A program made the position numbers and the translations under genes. DNA of 64,000 nt from Tepidamorphus sp. Lineage in GTDB: Bacteria > Pseudomonadota > Alphaproteobacteria > Rhizobiales > Tepidamorphaceae. The stretch is from contig JANQKY010000023.1 of assembly GCA_028280885.1 (NCBI GenBank), positions 1 through 64,000 on the forward strand. Direction: 5' to 3'. Under the pieces are notes generated by a model, which was not told the DNA's origin, did not search any database, and worked only from the letters and a program-made list of their open reading frames with translations. Positions within the stretch are counted from its first letter, which is position 1. Every line of letters starts with the position of its first letter. Of this stretch, positions 55,855 through 64,000 are shown piece by piece.

Positions 55855-55877
55855 GGGCGCTGAGGCGCCCCTTTTTT
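55855..55877 (+). terminator. Rho-independent terminator of aroK-aroB-corC
   Basis: GGGCGC-TGAG-GCGCCC is followed by CTTTTTT, a classic intrinsic terminator. It separates the shikimate/CorC operon from lysC. Confidence 0.85.
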
Positions 55878-55906
55878 CGTACTAACCGGTTCCCGGATCC
55901 CAGGAC

Positions 55907-57160
55907 ATGGCCCGTATTGTGATGAAGTTCGGCGGAACCTCCGTCGCCGATCTGGAACGCATCCGCAATGTGGCGCGGCATGTCAAACGCGAGTTCGATG
56001 CCGGCAACGAGGTGGCCGTGGTGGTCTCCGCCATGGCCGGCTTCACCAACCAGCTCGTCGCCTGGACCCGCGAGGCCGCGCCGCTGCATGACGCGCGCGA
56101 ATACGATACCGTAGTTGCCGCCGGCGAACAGATCTCCAGCGGCCTCTTGGCGATCGTGCTGCAGGAAATGGGCGTGCCGGCACGCTCCTGGCTCGGCTGG
56201 CAGATCCCGTTGATGACGGACAATGCCCATGGCGTCGCCCGGATCAGGCAGATCGCCGGCGAGACGCTGATCGAGCGGTTCCGGCAGGGACAGGTCGCCG
56301 TCGTCGCCGGCTTCCAGGGGATTGCCGAGGACAACCGGATCACCACGCTCGGTCGCGGCGGCTCCGACACCAGCGCGGTCGCGGTGGCGGCCGCGATCGG
56401 CGCCGACCGCTGCGATATCTATACCGATGTCGATGGCGTCTACACGACCGATCCACGGATCGTTCCCGAGGCCAGGCGGCTGGACCGCGTCGCCTTCGAG
56501 GAAATGCTCGAGATGGCCTCGCTGGGCGCCAAGGTGCTGCAGGTGCGCTCGGTGGAGCTTGCCATGGTGCATGGCATCCCGACCTTCGTGCGATCGAGCT
56601 TCGATCCACCGGATGGCCCACAGACGGGACCGGGCAATCTGCCGACCGGCACCCTTATTTGCGACGAGGACGAGATCGTGGAACAGCAGATCGTCACCGG
56701 AATTGCCTTCTCCAAGGACGAGGCCAAGATCACGCTGCGCCGGGTCGCCGACCAGCCGGGCGTGGCCGCGACCGTGTTCGGCCGCCTGTCGGACGCCCAC
56801 ATCAATGTCGACGTCATCGTCCAGAACGTCTCGGCCGACGGGCGCCATACCGACATGACCTTCACCGTGCCGCGCGCGGATTTTGAGCAGGCGATGGCCG
56901 TTATCGAGGCATCGGCGGACGATATCGGCTACGAGGAGGTCAGCGGCTCGGCCGATGTCGTCAAGGTCTCGGTGATCGGTATCGGCATGCGCAGCCATGC
57001 CGGCGTCGCGGCGCAGATGTTCAAGGCGCTTGCGGAAAAGAGCATCAATATTCAGGCGATCACGACGTCGGAGATCAAGATCTCGATCCTGATCGACGCG
57101 GCCTATACCGAACTTGCGGTACGGACTTTGCATTCGCTATACGGGCTTGACGAGGCGTAG
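55907..57160 (+). CDS. lysC: Aspartate kinase LysC
   Basis: The 417-residue enzyme opens the lysine/threonine/methionine pathway. KFGGTSVADLERI at the N-terminus is the kinase signature. A kinase domain is followed by two ACT domains, with VSADGRHTDMTFTVPRADFE and MRSHAGVAAQMFKALAEKSINI (quoted in part: HAGVAAQMFKALAEKSINI) as their conserved parts. It is of the class that can make alpha and beta subunits from one gene by internal start. An intrinsic terminator lies just upstream, so it has its own promoter. Confidence 0.96.
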   Translation: MARIVMKFGGTSVADLERIRNVARHVKREFDAGNEVAVVVSAMAGFTNQLVAWTREAAPLHDAREYDTVVAAGEQISSGLLAIVLQEMGVPARSWLGWQIPLMTDNAHGVARIRQIAGETLIERFRQGQVAVVAGFQGIAEDNRITTLGRGGSDTSAVAVAAAIGADRCDIYTDVDGVYTTDPRIVPEARRLDRVAFEEMLEMASLGAKVLQVRSVELAMVHGIPTFVRSSFDPPDGPQTGPGNLPTGTLICDEDEIVEQQIVTGIAFSKDEAKITLRRVADQPGVAATVFGRLSDAHINVDVIVQNVSADGRHTDMTFTVPRADFEQAMAVIEASADDIGYEEVSGSADVVKVSVIGIGMRSHAGVAAQMFKALAEKSINIQAITTSEIKISILIDAAYTELAVRTLHSLYGLDEA

Positions 57161-57201
57161 GCCGCAGTCAGGCGTTAAACGCGTTGCCGACCCCCGATGG
57201 G

Positions 57202-57260
57202 TTTTGTTTTCGGGTTTTGTCCGGGGAGTTTTGTCCGCGCATTTTGCCCACAGATTTTGT
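57202..57260. repeat. Degenerate 13 bp tandem array of TTTTGT units
   Basis: TTTTGT or TTTTGC occurs at 57202, 57215, 57229, 57242 and 57255, so the period is 13-14 bp. The intervening bases are GC-rich (CGGG, CCGG). It lies in the 227 bp between lysC and ptsP. It might be a repeat expansion or a regulatory site for ptsP. Confidence 0.7.
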
Positions 57261-57387
57261 CGGGGGGTGACGGTATTGATAGACTTCGATCCCGGCCAGG
57301 CGTCGGGACGGAACGGCACTGCAGACAACAAGCGCAGGCGGTTCCGGGGATAACGCGCTGCGGCAGGCGGCGGCCAGGGAAAACGAT

Positions 57388-59646
57388 ATGCGGGGTTCGA
57401 TAGGCGGCCCGCGCGTGATGCTTCGCAGGCTTCGGGAGCTGATGGCGGAGCCGGTCACGGCGCAGGAGCGGCTGGACAAGATCGTCAAGACGATCGCCTC
57501 CAACATGGTGGCGGAAGTCTGCTCGATCTATGTCCTGCGCGGCGATTCGCGCCTCGAACTGTTCGCCACCGAAGGCCTGAAGCGCGAAGCCGTCCACAAG
57601 TCGAGCCTCGAACTCGGCGAGGGCCTGGTCGGCACGATCGCCGAGGAGGCCGAGCCGCTCAACCTGCCGAATGCCCAGGCCCATCCCGCCTTCGCCTATC
57701 TGCCGGAAACCGGTGAGGAGATCTATCATTCCTTCCTCGGCGTGCCCGTGCTGCGCGGTGGCCAGACTCTCGGCGTATTGGTGGTCCAGAACCGCACGCA
57801 ACGAACCTATTCCGAAGAGGAAGTGGAAGCGTTGCAGACGACCGCGATGGTGCTGGCCGAGATCATTGCCGGCGACGAACTGGATGCCCTCGTCGAGCCT
57901 GGCGAGAACCTGGCGCTGCGCCGCCCGCAGCATCTGGCTGGCCGGATCCTGTCCGAAGGCATTGGCCTCGGCCACGCCGTCCTGCACGAGCCGCGGCTGG
58001 TCGTCACCAGCCTGATCGCCGAGGATGTCGATACCGAGCTGGTGCGGCTCGACGCGGCGCTCGACCAGTTGCGTACCTCGGTGGAAAACCTCTTGACCCG
58101 GTCCGACATCCTGCGCGCCGGCGAGCATCGCGAGGTGCTCGAGGCCTATCGGATGTTCGCCTATGACCAGGGCTGGGCGGCGCGGATCCGCGAAGCCGTC
58201 CAGACCGGCCTGACGGCGGAGGCCGCCGTCGAAAAGGTCCAGAACGACACGCGCGCGCGGATGCTCCGGCAGACCGATCCTTACCTGCGCGACCGCCTGC
58301 ACGATCTCGACGATCTCGCCAACCGGCTGCTCAGGACGCTGGTCGGCTTCGACCATATCGACGAAGCCGAAATGCCCAAGGACGCGATCCTGATCGCCCG
58401 CAACATGGGCCCGGCGGAACTGCTCGACTATGACAGCGGCGGCCTGCGGGCGCTGGTGCTGGAGGAGGGCACGCCGACCAGCCATGTGACGATCGTCGCC
58501 CGCGCGCTGGGGATCGCGACCGTCGGGCAGGTCGAGGGCATTCTCGATCTCGTCAATCCGGGCGATGCGATCATCGTCGACGGGCTGTCGGGCGAAGTGC
58601 ATGTGCGCCCGCCAAGCGACGTCGAGTTCGCCTATGTCGAAAAGGTCCGCTTCCGTGCCCGGCGCCAGGAACAATATCGCAAGCTGCGCGACAAGCCGGC
58701 GACGACGCGCGACGGCACGCCGATCGCGATGCTGGTCAACGCCGGGCTTTTGGTCGATCTGCCGCACGTCGCCGAGGCCGGTGCGGCGGGTATCGGGCTG
58801 TTCCGCACGGAATTGCAGTTCATGGTGGCCGAGACCTTCCCGCGCATGCGCGAGCAGCAGATGCTCTATCGCTCGGTGCTCGATGCTGCCGGCGACCTGC
58901 CCGTCACCTTCCGCTCGCTCGATGTCGGCGGTGACAAGGTGCTGCCCTATATGCGCAGCACCCAGGAGGAGAACCCGGCTCTCGGCTGGCGGGCGATCCG
59001 CATGGCGCTCGACCGGCCGGGCCTGCTGCGGACCCAGATCCGGGCGCTGCTGCATGCCGCGGCCGGTGGCGACATGCGGCTGATGTTCCCGATGATCACC
59101 GATGTCAGCGAGTTCGACCGGGCGCGCGCGATGGTCGAGCGCGAGAAGCGGCATCTCGAACGGCATGGCCACGCGCTGCCCGACCAGATCCTGCTGGGGA
59201 CGATGGTCGAGGTGCCGGCGCTGCTGTGGCAGCTTGAGGAACTGGTCGAGCGGGTCGACTTCCTGTCGATCGGTTCCAACGACCTCTTGCAGTTCCTGTT
59301 CGCCGCCGACAGGGCGAACGCCCAGGTCGCCGACCGGTTCGACGCCCTGTCGTCGGGGCCGTTGCGGGCGTTGCGGGATATCGTCGTCACGGCGGATGCC
59401 CATGACGTGCCGGTGACGCTGTGCGGCGAACTGGCGAGCGACCCTCTAAGCGCGATGGCGCTGCTGGGCATCGGCTACCGGTCGATTTCGATGGCGCCGG
59501 CCGCCGTCGGTCCGGTCAAGGCGATGGTCCGCAGTCTTGATGTCGGCGCGCTTCAATCCTGGCTCATTCCCGAACTCGCCAAGCCGCGCTCGGGATTGCG
59601 CAAGGACTTGATTGCGTTTGCCGAGGACCACGACGTACAACTCTAG
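57388..59646 (+). CDS. ptsP: Phosphoenolpyruvate-protein phosphotransferase PtsP (EI-Ntr)
   Basis: The 752-residue protein has an N-terminal GAF sensor domain (about 25-165) in front of a full enzyme I. The phosphorylated histidine is His366 in [15 protein letters not shown]. The PEP-binding C-terminal barrel is complete ([39 protein letters not shown]). It phosphorylates NPr in the nitrogen PTS, linking nitrogen and potassium status. It is four bases from prfA. Confidence 0.95.
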   Translation: MRGSIGGPRVMLRRLRELMAEPVTAQERLDKIVKTIASNMVAEVCSIYVLRGDSRLELFATEGLKREAVHKSSLELGEGLVGTIAEEAEPLNLPNAQAHPAFAYLPETGEEIYHSFLGVPVLRGGQTLGVLVVQNRTQRTYSEEEVEALQTTAMVLAEIIAGDELDALVEPGENLALRRPQHLAGRILSEGIGLGHAVLHEPRLVVTSLIAEDVDTELVRLDAALDQLRTSVENLLTRSDILRAGEHREVLEAYRMFAYDQGWAARIREAVQTGLTAEAAVEKVQNDTRARMLRQTDPYLRDRLHDLDDLANRLLRTLVGFDHIDEAEMPKDAILIARNMGPAELLDYDSGGLRALVLEEGTPTSHVTIVARALGIATVGQVEGILDLVNPGDAIIVDGLSGEVHVRPPSDVEFAYVEKVRFRARRQEQYRKLRDKPATTRDGTPIAMLVNAGLLVDLPHVAEAGAAGIGLFRTELQFMVAETFPRMREQQMLYRSVLDAAGDLPVTFRSLDVGGDKVLPYMRSTQEENPALGWRAIRMALDRPGLLRTQIRALLHAAAGGDMRLMFPMITDVSEFDRARAMVEREKRHLERHGHALPDQILLGTMVEVPALLWQLEELVERVDFLSIGSNDLLQFLFAADRANAQVADRFDALSSGPLRALRDIVVTADAHDVPVTLCGELASDPLSAMALLGIGYRSISMAPAAVGPVKAMVRSLDVGALQSWLIPELAKPRSGLRKDLIAFAEDHDVQL

Positions 59647-59650
59647 AATC

Positions 59651-60739
59651 ATGATTTCAGCAGACAAATTGCAATCGCTCGTCGATCGGCTCGAGCGGAT
59701 CGAATACGAGATGGCGGCGTCGCCCGAGCCCGACGCGTTCGTGCGGCTGTCGCGCGAGCATGCCGAGATCGGCCCGGTCGCCCAGAAGTGCAAGGACCTG
59801 CTCGACCTGCGCGACGAAATCGCCGGGATCGACGAGGTGATGGCCGATCCGGAGACCGACGCGGAGATGATGGCGCTGGCCGAAGCCGAAGCCGGGGATC
59901 TGCGCGCCCGCGAGGAGGCCCTGGCACAGGAGGTGCGCATCCTGCTGCTGCCGCGCGACGTGGCGGACGAAAAAGGTGCGATCCTGGAAATCCGCGCCGG
60001 CACCGGCGGCGAGGAGGCGGCACTGTTCGCCGGCGACCTGTTCCGCATGTATCAACGCTACGCTGAAGGTGAAGGCTGGAAGGTCACCGTGCTGTCGGAA
60101 AGCGAATCGGACCGGGGCGGCTATCGCGAGATCGTCGCCGACGTCACCGGGCGCGGGGTGTTTGCCAAGCTCAAGTTCGAATCGGGCGTCCACCGCGTCC
60201 AGCGGGTGCCGGAAACCGAGGCGTCCGGGCGGATACACACATCAGCCGCCACCGTCGCCGTGCTGCCCGAGGCCGAAGACGTCGATGTCGACCTCGACGA
60301 GGGCGACCTCAGGATCGATGTCTACCGCTCGTCCGGGGCCGGCGGCCAGCATGTCAACACCACCGATTCGGCCGTCCGGATCACCCATCTGCCGACCAAT
60401 ATCGTCGTTGCCGTGCAGGACGAGCGCTCGCAGCATAAGAACAAGGCCAAGGCGCTGAAGCTGCTCAGGGCCAAGCTCTATGACCAGGAGCGCGAGCGGC
60501 TGGCGTCGGAACGGGCTGCCGACCGCAAGGACCAGGTCGGCAGCGGCGACCGGTCCGAGCGCATCCGCACCTACAACTTCCCGCAAGGCCGCGTCACCGA
60601 TCACCGCATCAACCTGACGCTCTACAAGCTCGACAAGGTGATCACCGGCGAGGCGCTCGGCGAGGTGATCGACGCGCTGATCACCGAGGACCAGGCGCGG
60701 CGGCTGGCCGATCAGGAGCAATCCGCGGAGACCGCCTGA
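59651..60739 (+). CDS. prfA: Peptide chain release factor 1
   Basis: The ATG four bases after ptsP gives 362 residues. The codon-recognition motif PxT occurs as PET at 187-189, and the GGQ catalytic motif at 231-233. RF1 recognises UAA and UAG. The stop codon overlaps the prmC start by one base (TGATG), typical of prfA-prmC coupling. Confidence 0.96.
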   Translation: MISADKLQSLVDRLERIEYEMAASPEPDAFVRLSREHAEIGPVAQKCKDLLDLRDEIAGIDEVMADPETDAEMMALAEAEAGDLRAREEALAQEVRILLLPRDVADEKGAILEIRAGTGGEEAALFAGDLFRMYQRYAEGEGWKVTVLSESESDRGGYREIVADVTGRGVFAKLKFESGVHRVQRVPETEASGRIHTSAATVAVLPEAEDVDVDLDEGDLRIDVYRSSGAGGQHVNTTDSAVRITHLPTNIVVAVQDERSQHKNKAKALKLLRAKLYDQERERLASERAADRKDQVGSGDRSERIRTYNFPQGRVTDHRINLTLYKLDKVITGEALGEVIDALITEDQARRLADQEQSAETA

Positions 60740-61623
60740 TGGCGGACCCGTTGCCGGCAATGACGATCAGCGCCATTTCGCGTCAGGCCCGCCGGCAGCT
60801 TGCGGCGGCCGGCGTCGAAACCCCGGAGATCGATGCCCGGATCCTTGTCGGCCATGCGTTGGGTCTCAGTCGGGCAGGCCTGATCGCCGAGGCCTCGCGG
60901 GCTGTCAGCGATACCGAAGCCGACGCGATTGCCCGGCTTGTCGCCCGGCGCGCCGGGGGCGAGCCGGTCGGGCGGATCCTCGGACGACGGGAATTCTGGG
61001 GGCTGGAATTCCGCCTCGGTCCCGACACGCTCGAACCGCGGCCGGATACGGAAACGGTCGTCGAGGCGGCGCTCGACGCGGTTGCCGGGAAGCCCGAACC
61101 GCTGCGGATCCTGGACCTTGGAACGGGGACGGGTTGCCTTCTGATCGCGCTGTTGAGCGAACTGCCGACGGCCTGGGGCCTCGGCGTCGATATCAGCGCG
61201 GGCGCGCTAGGCACCGCCCTGTCGAACGCCGTGGCCCTGGGCGTGTCGGCGCGCGCCGCGTTCGCGGTGGCGGACTGGACGCAGCCGCTCGCCGGCGGCG
61301 GGCGGGAAAGCGCGTTCGGTTTAATCGTCGCCAATCCTCCCTATATAGCAACGAGCGCCTGTCGATCGCTTCAGTGGGACGTTGCCGACTGGGATCCCGA
61401 CCGGGCGCTCGACGGCGGCGCTGACGGGCTCGAAGCCTATCGCGCGATCTTCTCCGATATCGGCAGACTGCTCTCGGCGGATGGTGTTCTGGTCGTCGAG
61501 GTCGGACATGATCAGGCGGCCGCGGTCGAACGGCTGGCGGCCGGACACGGTTTGCCGTGCAGGTCGGTCCGGCGGGATCTCGGTGGGATCGAGCGGGCCC
61601 TGGTTTTCAGCCCCATGCAATGA
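60739..61623 (+). CDS. prmC: Release factor glutamine methyltransferase PrmC
   Basis: The 294-residue enzyme methylates the glutamine of the GGQ motif in release factors, adjacent to its substrate gene prfA. DLGTGTG at 126-132 is the SAM-binding motif, and NPPY at 199-202 binds the substrate glutamine. The N-terminal helical domain (ARRQLAAAGVETPEIDAR) is present. It is translationally coupled to prfA. Confidence 0.95.
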   Translation: MADPLPAMTISAISRQARRQLAAAGVETPEIDARILVGHALGLSRAGLIAEASRAVSDTEADAIARLVARRAGGEPVGRILGRREFWGLEFRLGPDTLEPRPDTETVVEAALDAVAGKPEPLRILDLGTGTGCLLIALLSELPTAWGLGVDISAGALGTALSNAVALGVSARAAFAVADWTQPLAGGGRESAFGLIVANPPYIATSACRSLQWDVADWDPDRALDGGADGLEAYRAIFSDIGRLLSADGVLVVEVGHDQAAAVERLAAGHGLPCRSVRRDLGGIERALVFSPMQ

Positions 61624-62100
61624 CATCGTGTAATGATGTTGGACGGCGATCTCGGGGACATCGCATACTGGCGTCAAGGGCCATGCAGAAAAAACGCTTG
61701 GAATAGGCGAGCGGACACGCTAGTTTTTCGACGCGGTTCAGGGGCTCGCATGAATTGCCGGCCCGACCTACCGGAGCAGGGCTTGGGGCAAGCGCCGGCC
61801 CGGACATTAGGGGGTTGCGACCGCGCCCTGGGAAACTGGAGGCTCCCGCACTTCATCGCTTTGTCGTTCTGGCCGCGCTTGATTGTCGTGTTGCTGAGAT
61901 CGATGGATTGAAGCGCCAAAGCGGATGTCGGACGTTCGGAGAGCCGTTCTTAAGACGGAACGAAACGCGCCAGAACGCGCCAAAGACCTGAGAGACGAAA
62001 ACGAGTTCGACGAACGCGAAAGGGCGTTCGCGGAACGATGGGATGATTCACGCCGCGCGGCGGACTTTACTTATCTTAAAATGGAGATAGCTGGCTTCCC
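61624..62100. other. Intergenic stretch upstream of DUF4167
   Basis: No supported gene. It holds the promoter for the DUF4167 gene and a short direct repeat, ACGCGCCAGAACGCGCCA (about 61967-61983). The last 60 bp before the start are AT-richer. Confidence 0.4.
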
Positions 62101-62937
62101 ATGAGACCGGGACAACAGAACAAGCGAATGCGTGGCCGCAACCGCAGAGGGCCGAGCCCGCTTTCCCGCAGCTACGAGAGCAACGGGCCGGATGTGAAGA
62201 TCCGGGGAACCGCCTCGCACATCGCCGAAAAATACATGCAGCTTGCCCGCGACGCGCAATCGTCCGGCGATCCGGTGGCAGCCGAGAACTACTTTCAGCA
62301 TGCCGAGCACTATTTCCGGATCATCGCGGCCGCCCAAGGGGCGAACCAGGGCGCACAGCAGGGCCAACAGCAGCAAAACCCGTCGGACCAGCCCCGACAG
62401 CAGCGGGCGAACGGGTCCGAGGAGGCTGCGCCCGAGGCGGCGGAGGCAGCCGTTCAGCCGAGGCTCGATACGCCGCAGCCGAGCGTCGACGATGTTCAGC
62501 CGACCATTCCGGCCCCGGCCGGCACCGAGGAGCAGCCGAGCATCGATCTGACGACGGACCGGCCACAGGCGGTGTCCGAATCGGGCACCGAATCGGCTGG
62601 GGCCGGCTCTGACATGCCGGCTGGAAACGGCGCGGGAACCAACGGCGCCCAGGCGCCCAGGCGTCGCCGCCGCCGGCCGGCGCCCGCTGGTGGCGCGGAG
62701 ACGGCGTCCGCCGCACCTGAAACGCCGGCTTCGGAACCCACCGCGACCGCAGCGCGGGAGCCCGATGTGGCTGCCGGCGAGCCCGCTCCCGAGGCGGCCC
62801 CGGCAGAACAGGCCGATGCCCCGCCGAAGCGCACACGGCGTCCGCGTGTCTCGAAAGCGGCGAATGGCGCCGGCGAGAAGGATGCCGGCAAGGCGGCCGA
62901 GTCCGGTGAGGACCTGTTTCCCGCGACCGAGGGGTGA
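62101..62937 (+). CDS. DUF4167 domain protein
   Basis: The 278-residue product starts MRPGQQNKRMRGRNRRGPS and has the family helix HIAEKYMQLARDAQSSGDPVAAENYFQHAEHYFRI at about 41-75 (quoted in part: AAENYFQHAEHYFRI). The basic start suggests RNA binding; the function is unknown. The rest is low-complexity Ala/Pro/Glu. It is a conserved neighbour of prfA-prmC and clpB in rhizobia; clpB is not seen within the window. Confidence 0.9.
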   Translation: MRPGQQNKRMRGRNRRGPSPLSRSYESNGPDVKIRGTASHIAEKYMQLARDAQSSGDPVAAENYFQHAEHYFRIIAAAQGANQGAQQGQQQQNPSDQPRQQRANGSEEAAPEAAEAAVQPRLDTPQPSVDDVQPTIPAPAGTEEQPSIDLTTDRPQAVSESGTESAGAGSDMPAGNGAGTNGAQAPRRRRRRPAPAGGAETASAAPETPASEPTATAAREPDVAAGEPAPEAAPAEQADAPPKRTRRPRVSKAANGAGEKDAGKAAESGEDLFPATEG

Positions 62938-62993
62938 ATAGCGCCGCTGTCCGGTTTAGCGGGCGGAGGTCTGTTATTGCCGGGACGTGGGAC

Positions 62994-63242
62994 ACCTCTG
63001 CGCGCGGGATTCGTTGCGCGGCCGCGGCTCCCTCACCCCGGCCCTTCGGGCCGACCCTCTCCCGCTAAGGGGAGAGGGTGCGAGTGCATCTGATGGGCCG
63101 TGCGGTCGTTGCAGCCGTCAGCAGACAGAAAACACCGATACCGCAAATGATGTCGGTGCCAATGTGCCCAATCCGTCCAGCGCGCTCTCACCCTCTCCCC
63201 CCTTGGCGGGAGAGGGTCGGCCCGAAGGGCCGGGGTGAGGGC
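62994..63242. mobile_element. MITE-like inverted-repeat element, copy 3
   Basis: The left arm CCCTCACCCCGGCCCTTCGG and right arm (reverse complement) ending GGCCGGGGTGAGG match over about 50 bp. The core has CAGCAGACAGAAAACACCG. Similarity to the 45 kb copy extends left to CTCTGCGCGCGGGATTC. Confidence 0.72.
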
Positions 63243-63340
63243 GCGTGGCACGGCCGCTCGTTATGCCAGCTCTCCAACCCCGGATAACAGGCATTGGACA
63301 GGCGGTCTTGCTGCTGCGAGGCCTTTTTGCGCTGCCGGCG

Positions 63341-64000
63341 CTATCCGACGACGCTGTCGCCGGCCATGATCGTCCCGCCGGCGATGACCTCGGCATAGAC
63401 GCCGAAATCCATGTGACCGAAATTCGATGACAGGGTGCGCGGGATCTGCATGTCGCGCGCGCCGGTCTGCGGATCGACATTGGTCGCCGCGCACCGCACG
63501 GTCCGCTCGCGAATCCGCACGCGAACCGAGTCGCCAAGCGCGATTTCCTCGCCCTCGGCATAGAATTCGTGCCAGGGCAGCCAGCCGTCGACATAGAGGT
63601 TCATGCGGAAGCGCAGCGGATGGATCGTCCGGCCGGCGGCCCGCTCCAGTTCGCGCAGGCTGGCCAGATTGGCGATCGAGACGACCTTCTTGCCGCAGTC
63701 GGAAAAGGTGTGGCCCGGCGCCGCAACAATCTTCGGGGAGCCGCGCAGGTCGGAGGCCGAATAGGCGGCGAAGAACTGCTCGATCAACTGCCGGCCGAGC
63801 GGGTCGTTGAGATTGCCGCCGGCGACGCGCTTGCCGTGCCGGTGGATCTCGATCCTGCCGGTTTCCTCGTCGAAGCGGGTTTCGAGCGCGGCGAGGCTTT
63901 CGTTCTTCATCAGCATCAGAAACTTGGTCTTCGGCAGGGCCTTCGGCGCCTCCCGCGTGAAGCCGCTCGGCCCGTTCTCGATCGCCCAGGCGCGGTCGAA
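63341..64000 (-). CDS. MOSC domain protein, N-terminus cut by window edge
   Basis: The frame is open from its stop to the right edge; the visible part is 219 residues and starts mid-protein at FDRAWAIENG. The MOSC beta-barrel is covered (RTIHPLRFRMNLYVDGWLPW, RIRERTVRCAATNVDPQTG, with Cys in VRCAATN as the conserved cofactor-binding residue). MOSC proteins carry sulfur from pyridoxal-dependent desulfurases to molybdenum cofactor enzymes or reduce N-hydroxylated compounds. A FDRAWAI beginning is typical of the MOSC N-terminal beta-barrel domain. Confidence 0.88.
   Translation of the reverse strand, partial: FDRAWAIENGPSGFTREAPKALPKTKFLMLMKNESLAALETRFDEETGRIEIHRHGKRVAGGNLNDPLGRQLIEQFFAAYSASDLRGSPKIVAAPGHTFSDCGKKVVSIANLASLRELERAAGRTIHPLRFRMNLYVDGWLPWHEFYAEGEEIALGDSVRVRIRERTVRCAATNVDPQTGARDMQIPRTLSSNFGHMDFGVYAEVIAGGTIMAGDSVVG

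Noticed and set aside
57175..59403. Long antisense frame of 742 codons over ptsP
   Set aside because: Same reason: low-information product rich in Arg, Gln and His, while PtsP on the plus strand has all catalytic motifs.
61633..61911. Small frame of 92 codons between prmC and the DUF4167 gene
   Set aside because: No motif, no clear start signal, and an equally long frame on the other strand.

Overview
The window is a high-GC chromosomal segment of an alphaproteobacterium, most likely of the order Hyphomicrobiales (Rhizobiales). This rests on the core genes: CobS/CobT cobaltochelatase, RpoH2, CarD next to FdxA, a DUF4167 protein, PtsP (EI-Ntr), UbiG, and the SecA - parvulin - ArgJ - MutT block. 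Species cannot be named from the sequence alone.

Region 1 (1-11.2 kb) is accessory. It holds a complete type III-B (Cmr) CRISPR-Cas effector operon on the minus strand: cmr1, cas10/cmr2, cmr3, cmr4, cmr5, cmr6, csx16 and a final gene for a two-helix membrane protein with a CARF-like sensor. Two short CRISPR arrays of related repeats flank it in opposite orientation, and a second, decayed leader-repeat unit lies further upstream. Cas10 keeps the GGDD cyclase motif but has no N-terminal HD nuclease. The inferred pathway is: target RNA binding by Cmr, cyclic oligoadenylate synthesis by Cas10, activation of the membrane CARF protein, and shut-off by Csx16. No cas6, cas1 or cas2 is visible. A frameshifted remnant of a mobile-element ATPase and a tRNA-Arg(CCT) gene mark the right edge of this probable island.

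Region 2 (11.3-22.2 kb) carries a nuclease-like protein, an M48 lipoprotein protease, RpoH2, CarD, FdxA, an S4 RNA-binding protein, a large SUV3-like helicase and a DUF3108 protein. A 1.2 kb intergenic stretch is full of dispersed palindromic repeats.

Region 3 (22.5-34 kb) contains ribosomal protein L28, a queuosine-precursor transporter, an AT-richer membrane gene of probable foreign origin, a phytase/esterase-like protein, CobT-CobS, a J-domain protein, BolA, a SufR-like iron-sulfur regulator divergent from an MFS transporter, PPK2 and a peroxiredoxin.

Region 4 (34-45 kb) contains UbiG, DUF1178, nitrilase, glutaredoxin, ComF, a methyltransferase, an orphan Flp pilin, MutT, ArgJ, a parvulin and SecA. 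Region 5 (46-64 kb) contains an SLC13 transporter, an amidohydrolase, an L,D-transpeptidase, AccA, XerD, a 50-residue membrane protein, AroK-AroB-CorC, LysC, PtsP, PrfA-PrmC, DUF4167 and a MOSC protein cut by the window edge. Three copies of a roughly 210 bp MITE-like inverted-repeat element lie at about 35, 45 and 63 kb, and a perfect 61 bp inverted repeat pair joins 21.0 and 31.8 kb. The most interesting system is the CRISPR operon with its membrane CARF effector and ring nuclease.
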